Shown here one piece after another: positions 6,386 through 11,590 of a DNA stretch of 13,562 bases; position 1 is the stretch's first letter, and each line of letters starts with the position of its first letter. Under the pieces are notes generated by a model. That model did not search any database. It saw nothing but the letters and a program-made list of their open reading frames with translations, and was not told the origin of the DNA. Both the position numbers and the translations under genes were made by a program. Source of the DNA: Alphaproteobacteria bacterium (GTDB taxonomy: Bacteria > Pseudomonadota > Alphaproteobacteria > Paracaedibacterales > CAIOTO01); contig JANRCF010000043.1 of the NCBI GenBank assembly GCA_030727085.1, positions 34,222 to 47,783 of the forward strand, read 5' to 3'.

Positions 6386-8044
6386 ATGGTTATTATTATG
6401 ATTAGTTTAATTATAAATAAATATATGCCTTTACTTTTTCTATTTACAATATCTTCTGTTTGTAATTCTAGTGAGTCTCCTGTTGAGTCAAAAGAAGAAA
6501 GAGCGCACGTTTCTGCACCTCAAATTTTACCGAAAAGTCTTACAACAACAGAAAGAATGGAACGATTAAAATTAATTTTGGTCAGAAATCCTGACATAAC
6601 CATGTTGACAGTGCTGCCTGAATTATTCAATTGGTGGAACCGTGATTTACAATTTGTTCGATCTCAACTTGAGTCGAGAATCTCTGGTGAGAAAATGCGC
6701 TATTATTCTTCTCCAAGTCAAATTGCACTGCAGAGAATCCAACTGATTGATACGATGGTTCAAAGTAATGCAGATCATATGTCACTTGCCTTTTTAAATT
6801 TTGCTTGGAGGCTTGTTGTTAATGCACTTTCAGAAAAAGAAGTATGTATAAAAAAAGATGAACACGCAGCAATGGATGCCAAATTCAATTTTAATAATGA
6901 CGAGATAAGAAAATTAGCTGAGGTGCTTAATGAATACAAATTCATGATTGCAGGGCCTTTTGATGAAGAAGCATATGATAGATCAAAGGTATTTTCTTTT
7001 AAGGAAATCGTAAACATATACGATCATATAAGGATTCAGTCTGGCGCATTTGTGATTGCACATATATCAAAACAAGGCCTTGTTTCAATTCCCGCTATTA
7101 ATGAAGGCCTTGCTTTCCAAGTAAATGATCGTGCGTATGCAGCATGCTTTATTGGCGTAGGAACGAATCCACGCCTGGAATATGATGGCGAGCATGGGAG
7201 CGCGCATGGTTTGTGGGAACATGATGATATACATTATGTAACTAATTTCCCTTGGGTAAAAAACCATGAGGGTAAAGGCACAATTAATGATGCATTAGCA
7301 TTTAAGAAAAGAATCAAAAATGTATATGACGAACCAGAAGTGCAGCTTGCACTTTACGTAATCTTTCATGAAGGCAATCAACGGGAGAGCAATGATTTTG
7401 CGAAACACATTAAACACTGCACGGAAAATGTGCAAAAAGAATCACATTTATTACCAAGCTTTGTTCAAAACGCCTCATACTATGGATCAGGTGAAAGAGT
7501 GAGTCGAGGTGCGCCTGACCCCACAACGCCGTTGTATTTATCTGCTATTAAGGATGCTGAATGGCTAAAAATGAATTGGCCACGTAAAAATGGAGGCACG
7601 TCCTTTTTCTACCCTGCGGATAAAAAACATAGGACAAAGATAATTGATGAACTGCGTCAAGAAGAACTACGTGAAGCAAACGAACGTTATAACATGCGTG
7701 CAGAAGAAATCAAAAAAACTGGAACCTCAACGGATGATGATCTTGATAAACTGCGTAAGCTTTGGGGATCCGAAAAAATTGAAATATACGATCGTTATGA
7801 AATACAGGAAGAAGAAATCAAAAAAATCGGAACCTTAGGTGATCAATACCTTAGATTTTACCTAAAAGGGATTCAGCTGATTAAACAAGAGTTGTTGAGA
7901 AATTATATTTCACAACTTGATTTGGGCGTTTTTGATTATAAATCAGCCATTGGGGGATTACATATCGTAAAAGATCATTTAAAGGCACAAACCCCCTCAG
8001 CTTTGGAATGGAAAGAAACTGCAAAACGTAATGGTTGGGGATAA
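6386..8044 (+). CDS. Secreted protein of unknown function with C-terminal tandem repeat
   Basis: I do not recognise this 552-residue protein. The N-terminus has a hydrophobic segment (about 14-26) after Lys12, consistent with a Sec signal peptide. The cysteine at 26 is not in a good lipobox. The true start is uncertain: ATGs at 6386, 6398 and 6425 all lack a clear ribosome site, and a TATAAT (6357-6362) lies upstream in very AT-rich DNA. A conspicuous cluster, EHGSAHGLWEHDDIHY (269-284), groups five His/Asp-type ligands and suggests metal binding or a hydrolytic site. The C-terminal part holds two related charged units (see repeat at 7645-7851) that look helical or coiled-coil. The gene is more AT-rich than its housekeeping neighbours and is bracketed by rimI and a rimI-like 3' remnant, suggesting insertion. 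It may be a host-directed or envelope protein; this is inference only. Confidence 0.75.
   Translation: MVIIMISLIINKYMPLLFLFTISSVCNSSESPVESKEERAHVSAPQILPKSLTTTERMERLKLILVRNPDITMLTVLPELFNWWNRDLQFVRSQLESRISGEKMRYYSSPSQIALQRIQLIDTMVQSNADHMSLAFLNFAWRLVVNALSEKEVCIKKDEHAAMDAKFNFNNDEIRKLAEVLNEYKFMIAGPFDEEAYDRSKVFSFKEIVNIYDHIRIQSGAFVIAHISKQGLVSIPAINEGLAFQVNDRAYAACFIGVGTNPRLEYDGEHGSAHGLWEHDDIHYVTNFPWVKNHEGKGTINDALAFKKRIKNVYDEPEVQLALYVIFHEGNQRESNDFAKHIKHCTENVQKESHLLPSFVQNASYYGSGERVSRGAPDPTTPLYLSAIKDAEWLKMNWPRKNGGTSFFYPADKKHRTKIIDELRQEELREANERYNMRAEEIKKTGTSTDDDLDKLRKLWGSEKIEIYDRYEIQEEEIKKIGTLGDQYLRFYLKGIQLIKQELLRNYISQLDLGVFDYKSAIGGLHIVKDHLKAQTPSALEWKETAKRNGWG
7645..7851 (+). repeat. Two-unit tandem repeat inside the 6386-8044 gene
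   Basis: Two units of about 33-36 codons follow each other. Matching landmarks are GATGAACTGCGT (7646-7657) against GATAAACTGCGT (7745-7756), 99 bp apart. The ERYNMRAEEIKKTGT and DRYEIQEEEIKKIGT segments lie 108 bp apart, so a three-codon difference separates them. The units are rich in Glu, Lys, Arg and Leu and look helical. This seems to be a diverged internal duplication of the protein. Confidence 0.7.
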
Positions 8045-8130
8045 AAAAGAGCAAGCGACATGATTGTTCTGGTCGCCCAGAGCTTGCTATGCGTAATGCG
8101 TATCTAATGACACAGCGTAAAAGAACTTGA
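8032..8130 (+). pseudogene. Remnant of a RimI-like acetyltransferase C-terminus
   Basis: Translating 8050-8130 gives SKRHDCSGRPELAMRNAYLM followed by TQRKRT and a TGA stop. The middle matches the end of the intact RimI (RRDYYDSPDPAMRDAYVM): D, P, AMR, AY and M align. At DNA level 8061-8109 aligns without gaps to 6163-6211 of rimI, in the same reading frame, with 34 of 49 identities by hand count; many differences are at third codon positions. No start or upstream domain remains, because the frame is closed by a stop at 8029-8031. This is best explained as the 3' end of a duplicated or formerly adjacent acetyltransferase gene, cut off by the 6386-8044 gene. Confidence 0.6.
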
Positions 8131-8134
8131 TAAA

Positions 8135-8216
8135 GGGAGATCCCAGCGTCAAGCCCGGGGAAAACACATCTTACAAATTAAAACGTGTATTGCCCGGACG
8201 GGATCCGGGCATCTCT
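8135..8216. repeat. GC-rich palindromic intergenic element
   Basis: A degenerate inverted-repeat element. The left end (8136-8161) and the right end (8191-8216) are related as inverted repeats at about 17 of 26 positions by hand. The right arm is a perfect hairpin: TGCCCGGA (8191-8198), loop CGGGA, TCCGGGCA (8204-8211). ACAC (8164-8167) and GTGT (8185-8188) extend the pairing inward. The GC-rich ends around an AT-rich centre mirror the element at 3259-3369, but the arm sequence is different, so it is a second family. GCCCGG...CCGGGC repeats of this kind are common between genes in alphaproteobacteria. It may also act as a transcription stop before hemC. Confidence 0.65.
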
Positions 8217-8220
8217 ATAG

Positions 8221-8248
8221 TTGAAGATGCATATAGTTTGTATATACT
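8221..8248 (+). promoter_or_regulatory. Possible hemC promoter
   Basis: TTGAAG (8221-8226) and TATACT (8243-8248) are separated by 16 bp and resemble the -35 and -10 boxes of a sigma-70 promoter. Transcription would start near 8255 and place the Y-shaped palindrome (8263-8326) in the 5' leader of hemC. The promoter overlaps an inverted repeat (8225-8260). This is a match by eye in AT-rich DNA, so the confidence is modest. Confidence 0.4.
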
Positions 8249-8260
8249 GTAATTGCATCT
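8225..8260. repeat. Inverted repeat spanning the putative hemC promoter
   Basis: AGATGCA (8225-8231) is repeated inverted as TGCATCT (8254-8260), and the inner TATAGT and ACTGTA sequences extend the pairing with one wobble. The hairpin covers the spacer and -10 of the possible promoter. It could be an operator or part of the neighbouring palindromic repeats. Confidence 0.45.
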
Positions 8261-8262
8261 AT

Positions 8263-8326
8263 CTAGTTTCCCTATGGCTTGACCATAGGGCCCATGGATC
8301 CTCCGATCACGTCGGAGGAAAACTAG
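8263..8326. repeat. Y-shaped palindromic element, free-standing copy
   Basis: This 64-bp element can fold into a three-way junction on either strand. The outer stem is CTAGTTT (8263-8269) with AAACTAG (8320-8326). Arm 1 is CCCTATGG (8270-8277), loop CTTGA, CCATAGGG (8283-8290). Arm 2 is TCCTCCGA (8299-8306), loop TCACG, TCGGAGGA (8312-8319). Both arms are perfect 8-bp stems with 5-base loops. A related sequence lies inside hemC (8697-8786). The repetition plus structure marks it as a dispersed palindromic element. It ends 39 bp before the hemC start and probably lies in the hemC leader RNA. It does not have tRNA arm dimensions. Confidence 0.8.
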
Positions 8327-8365
8327 GAGAGGGTTCCATTAGCAACCTTTAATGAAAATAAAACA

Positions 8366-9349
8366 ATGATTCGAATCGGCACACGCTCTAGCCCACTTGC
8401 ACTTATCCAAGCCTCGCTCGTACGGGATGCGCTGGCACTGGCACACCCACACAAACGCATCGAACTTATTCCATTTACCACACGCGGAGACCAAACTACA
8501 AAAAGCCTACACGATATTGGCGGAAAAGCATTATTCACAAAAGAACTGCAAGACGCGCTACTTACAAACACAATTGATGCAGCTGTGCATTCGCTAAAAG
8601 ATGTTGAACTGCATGATTTTCCGCTGGCATTGGGCGCATATCTTCCACGTGAAGCGCCGAACGATGTGCTAATCACACGAAAAAATTATTCTACTCCAGC
8701 TTCCCTTGCACGTGATGCGAGGGTCCATGATCAGGCGCCAGAGATACTTACAGATGGATCCTCCGATTATGCGGTGAGAAAACTAACAGAGTTAGTGGGT
8801 ACACTTGGTACATGCTCACCCCGCAGAGCCTCTCAGGCAAAGCTTGCCTGGCCAAATATCACGATTGCTGATTTACGCGGCAATGTCGGCACCCGATTGC
8901 AACATGTAGTTGATGGTAAAATTGATGCAACAATTTTAGCGGCGGCTGGGTTGATACGGCTTGGCCTAGCTGGTGATGTATTCGCAGAAAAATATCCCAC
9001 ATTACAACAGACTATTCTGCCCATTGAAACGTTTATCCCGGCCGCAGGACAAGGTGTTATTGCCGTAGAATGTCGTCCTAATGACGCGGCTTTATTTGCC
9101 CCAATCAGTGATGCTGACACAGCCTATTGCGCACAATTAGAGCGTCAATTTTCCAAACATTTAGGTGGCTGTTGCCGCACAGCCTTAGGTGCGCATGTGC
9201 GGTTTTTGGGTGACGGCTCAACCTCTAACGTAACCAAAGAAATCGAAGTCCTCTCCTTTTTCGAAGGCCGTACATTAACGCGCACGTTTTCTGTTGGCGC
9301 AGATTATTCAGAAGAAATTCGCATCATGGCTAAGGCGTTGAAAGAGTAA
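8366..9349 (+). CDS. hemC: Hydroxymethylbilane synthase (porphobilinogen deaminase)
   Basis: HemC polymerises four porphobilinogen molecules to hydroxymethylbilane in cytoplasmic haem synthesis. The 327-residue protein begins with the family's RIGTRSSPLALIQA (3-16). It has HSLKDV with catalytic Asp79 (75-80), SPRR (151-154; usually SLRR), DLRGNVGTRL (169-178), AAGLIRLGL (193-201), PAAGQGVIAVE (225-235) and the dipyrromethane-cofactor cysteine in HLGGCCRTALG (C269 or C270). It is longer than usual (about 310). The excess is a stretch at about residues 112-144 between the NYS segment and GTCSPRR, encoded by a palindromic repeat copy. The Leu-to-Pro change in the SLRR motif lies just after this insert. 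No strong ribosome site precedes the ATG. A five-codon frame at 8352-8369 overlaps the start. The neighbour at 9354 is convergent, 4 bp away. Confidence 0.95.
   Translation: MIRIGTRSSPLALIQASLVRDALALAHPHKRIELIPFTTRGDQTTKSLHDIGGKALFTKELQDALLTNTIDAAVHSLKDVELHDFPLALGAYLPREAPNDVLITRKNYSTPASLARDARVHDQAPEILTDGSSDYAVRKLTELVGTLGTCSPRRASQAKLAWPNITIADLRGNVGTRLQHVVDGKIDATILAAAGLIRLGLAGDVFAEKYPTLQQTILPIETFIPAAGQGVIAVECRPNDAALFAPISDADTAYCAQLERQFSKHLGGCCRTALGAHVRFLGDGSTSNVTKEIEVLSFFEGRTLTRTFSVGADYSEEIRIMAKALKE
8697..8786 (+). repeat. Palindromic element inserted in frame within hemC
   Basis: The left part (8697-8729) aligns without gaps to 8264-8296 of the free-standing element with 21 of 33 identities. 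The right part (8754-8786) aligns to 8294-8326 with 25 of 33, including 14 identical bases (ATGGATCCTCCGAT) and AAAACTA. Between them are 24 bases that the other copy lacks, giving 27 bp (nine codons) of extra length. Arm 1 is kept as CCCTTGCA (8703-8710), loop CGTGA, TGCGAGGG (8716-8723). Four middle pairs differ from the free copy, yet pairing holds (one G-T). Arm 2 and the outer stem are partly decayed. The element adds about 30 residues to HemC without stop or frameshift. Confidence 0.75.
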
Positions 9350-9353
9350 ATTG

Positions 9354-10592
9354 CTAAATCCGTCCTTCAATAAATGCCATCATTTTTACCAGATGTGACA
9401 ACGTATCAGTACCGAATATTTCATGCACACGATTTAACCGCTCCAAGAAATCACCAAAATTTGATGATCCTCTAGCTAAATTCACAACTGAGTTTGCATC
9501 ATATGCAAGAATATGCAACGTATCTATTGCCTTACCATCACCATCAATTTTAGACACAAAAGAAAAAACTTCGCCAGCTTTCAAAGGACGATCAGGCAAA
9601 TTTGTTAACCACATATTATTAGGAGAAAATGTTCCGTCATGTGAGTTAACTGAACCGCCTTGTAAATTGGTAATGCCAACTTCTGATTCTCCATTTTCCC
9701 CGTTTGTTATACTGATACCAACACTTACATCGCGTGGCTGGGCGTCACCATTAATCAATGCATGCGCGCGAATTGTATATGGCGAGCGTGAGTCCTCATC
9801 TATAAAATCAAAAAATGGGTTCTCAATAACAATGTATTTTTCTCGTCCATCTTTTGAGGGTAAATGTATAAACAGTCCATTGGTTATTGGCTGATAATTA
9901 AGGTTGTACGTTGAAACAAAAACTACCGATTGTTTTGTTATCGACCTTTTTTCAATAGCACCAAACTCAATCATTTCATTTAGTTCATCAACTTTTTGTG
10001 GCACAAAAGACTTAACATCTTCTAAAAAACCCTCTGTCTTCTTGATCACAAGATCGGGACTATGACTAATCGCAAGACCAGAACTATGTTCATTAATCAC
10101 ATCTTTAAACCAGTCAGAATACACATCCCAATTCAAACCACTATATGCATAAAGATTGCTATCAACTAGCTCACCTATGCGAATGTTGCCAGCACTCATA
10201 AATTGAGCCCAATATATGCCAGTCAACTCTTCAGTCAAACGAAGAATCTCAAAATGCCGATAAAGACTATCGCTTTCTTTCAATCCATGCGCAGGCAATC
10301 GATACGTTGAATCTTCCCCATGAATTACTACCGATGCCATGACTGCTTTTAAAATTGTTTCTTTTTCCATATAACTAGCATGGCGATTTACATCAACATT
10401 TCTTTTCTCTTTTAAAATTCCATTGATCTTCACGGTGTGCGGCTCATATGTACTCACATTTAAAGGATCTGCGTTAAATGCGCCAAGACGCGCGTTATAT
10501 TCGTCTCCAATGACTTTCACACCATCAGCAAAACAAGAAGTCACCACAAAAAATGTAGCTACCGCTAATCTCAAATAAAATTGAATTGACAT
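9354..10592 (-). CDS. Exported protein of unknown function, possible lipoprotein
   Basis: I do not recognise this 412-residue protein. The N-terminus has a clear export signal: Arg8 followed by a hydrophobic core (9-19). It then offers both a lipobox-like VTSC (cysteine 20) and a signal peptidase I-like CFA site before Asp23, so it is either a lipoprotein or periplasmic/secreted. There is no other membrane segment. The region around residues 285-340 is rich in Gly, Asn, Ser and short beta-type stretches (VSVGISITNGENGESEVGI, then TNLQGGSVN). The C-terminus looks helical. The gene is divergent from another secreted unknown (10777) and convergent with hemC. Proximity to tssM makes a secretion-related role possible but unsupported. 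Confidence 0.75.
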   Translation of the reverse strand: MSIQFYLRLAVATFFVVTSCFADGVKVIGDEYNARLGAFNADPLNVSTYEPHTVKINGILKEKRNVDVNRHASYMEKETILKAVMASVVIHGEDSTYRLPAHGLKESDSLYRHFEILRLTEELTGIYWAQFMSAGNIRIGELVDSNLYAYSGLNWDVYSDWFKDVINEHSSGLAISHSPDLVIKKTEGFLEDVKSFVPQKVDELNEMIEFGAIEKRSITKQSVVFVSTYNLNYQPITNGLFIHLPSKDGREKYIVIENPFFDFIDEDSRSPYTIRAHALINGDAQPRDVSVGISITNGENGESEVGITNLQGGSVNSHDGTFSPNNMWLTNLPDRPLKAGEVFSFVSKIDGDGKAIDTLHILAYDANSVVNLARGSSNFGDFLERLNRVHEIFGTDTLSHLVKMMAFIEGRI

Positions 10593-10776
10593 ATTTAATC
10601 CTTTTTACGTCTGATTTCATTTCACAAGAAATCGATATATACATTATATAATATACTATACAAACAACATCAATAGTTACTTTAGGTGATTGTGAAAAAT
10701 ATAAACATATACAAAAAAACAGAGATGTGATATTTTCTGTCATAAAATACATATAGAAAGATCGATATAATCTAAA
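10593..10776. promoter_or_regulatory. Divergent AT-rich promoter region, with a -10 box close to the 10777 start
   Basis: This 184-bp gap drives two divergent secreted-protein genes. A consensus TATAAT at 10766-10771 is only 5 bp from the ATG at 10777. If it is a -10 box, the transcript would begin at or next to the ATG, giving a leaderless mRNA. The -35 side is poor. GATCGATATA at 10760-10769 has a relative, AATCGATATA, at 10630-10639 near the other gene. AT-rich DNA makes such matches easy by chance. Confidence 0.3.
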
Positions 10777-11580
10777 ATGTTGCAAAAAATGATCTTATTT
10801 CTCATCATTCTATCGTGTTTTAATGAAGCACAAGCTAGCGACAATCCTCAAGATCGAATGCTAATTGCGCATACATCAGCAAATTATTTACCTTTTTATT
10901 TTCCACCTCCACCAGTTTCAAGCTTTAAATATATGCATTGCTACAATGGGTGGTGGCAAGACTCTTCACATACCTTTCAAGGCTATTATAATCCTTCACT
11001 TAATGTGAACCCAATTGATTTTGGAATTTATCAAGCCACCACAGAAGAATCGATGCGCTTGAATATTGCATATGATGCATATAGACAAATATCAGAAATA
11101 TCCGCTTGCATACATAATTTTAAGAATAATGCTGTCAGCCATGATTCGCTTGCACAACGTAAAGCTATTACATTTCACCTTTTAATATTAACACAGCTAG
11201 AAGAAAGCTTATGGCATGAATATGTAATTTATAATGGGATCTGGAATAACAATCCAGTTCTGGGAAATGAAAGGGTCTATACTATTCGTGCTCAACAAAG
11301 CCTTTTAGCAACTGAAATGGGTCAATTGCAACGTTTAAAGAGAACCAATCCTTATCGTAAAATAAAAAAAATCTGGGAAAGATACAAAGTAAACAATTGC
11401 GCATTGGAAAAGTTAAATAACGATGCAATTAGTCAAATTATGTTTCAATTTGATCAATACCCAATTTTACGCAGCAATCCACATCTAATACATGAATTAG
11501 CGTATCGTAAAAAATATCAGAGCTATAAATACTGGATGACTTTTGCTGAAAAGCATGAGCACTCTTTATTGAGCCGCTAA
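10777..11580 (+). CDS. Secreted protein of unknown function
   Basis: I do not recognise this 267-residue protein. It starts with a textbook signal peptide: Lys4, a hydrophobic core (5-13) and a signal peptidase I site after AQA at residue 20. A Pro/Tyr/Phe-rich segment (YLPFYFPPPPVSSF, 37-50) and several Trp/Tyr-rich stretches (NGWWQDSS, YNGIWNNN) follow. The last 90 residues are basic and helical in character. Cysteines occur at about 55, 111 and 202 and might form disulfides outside the cytoplasm. No ribosome site is evident before the ATG (see the promoter entry). The gene ends 10 bp from the convergent tssM. Like the gene at 9354 it may be an accessory secreted or envelope protein. Confidence 0.75.
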   Translation: MLQKMILFLIILSCFNEAQASDNPQDRMLIAHTSANYLPFYFPPPPVSSFKYMHCYNGWWQDSSHTFQGYYNPSLNVNPIDFGIYQATTEESMRLNIAYDAYRQISEISACIHNFKNNAVSHDSLAQRKAITFHLLILTQLEESLWHEYVIYNGIWNNNPVLGNERVYTIRAQQSLLATEMGQLQRLKRTNPYRKIKKIWERYKVNNCALEKLNNDAISQIMFQFDQYPILRSNPHLIHELAYRKKYQSYKYWMTFAEKHEHSLLSR

Positions 11581-11590
11581 ATCCTCATCG

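Noticed and set aside
8050..8088. Inverted repeat AGCAAGC / GCTTGCT after the 552-residue gene as a terminator.
   Set aside because: The loop is long, no T-run follows, and the sequence is better explained as part of the acetyltransferase remnant.
8263..8326. tRNA or tRNA-like gene, because of the cloverleaf-like fold.
   Set aside because: There are only two arms with 8-bp stems and 5-base loops. The anticodon and T-arm consensus bases are missing and the total is too short.
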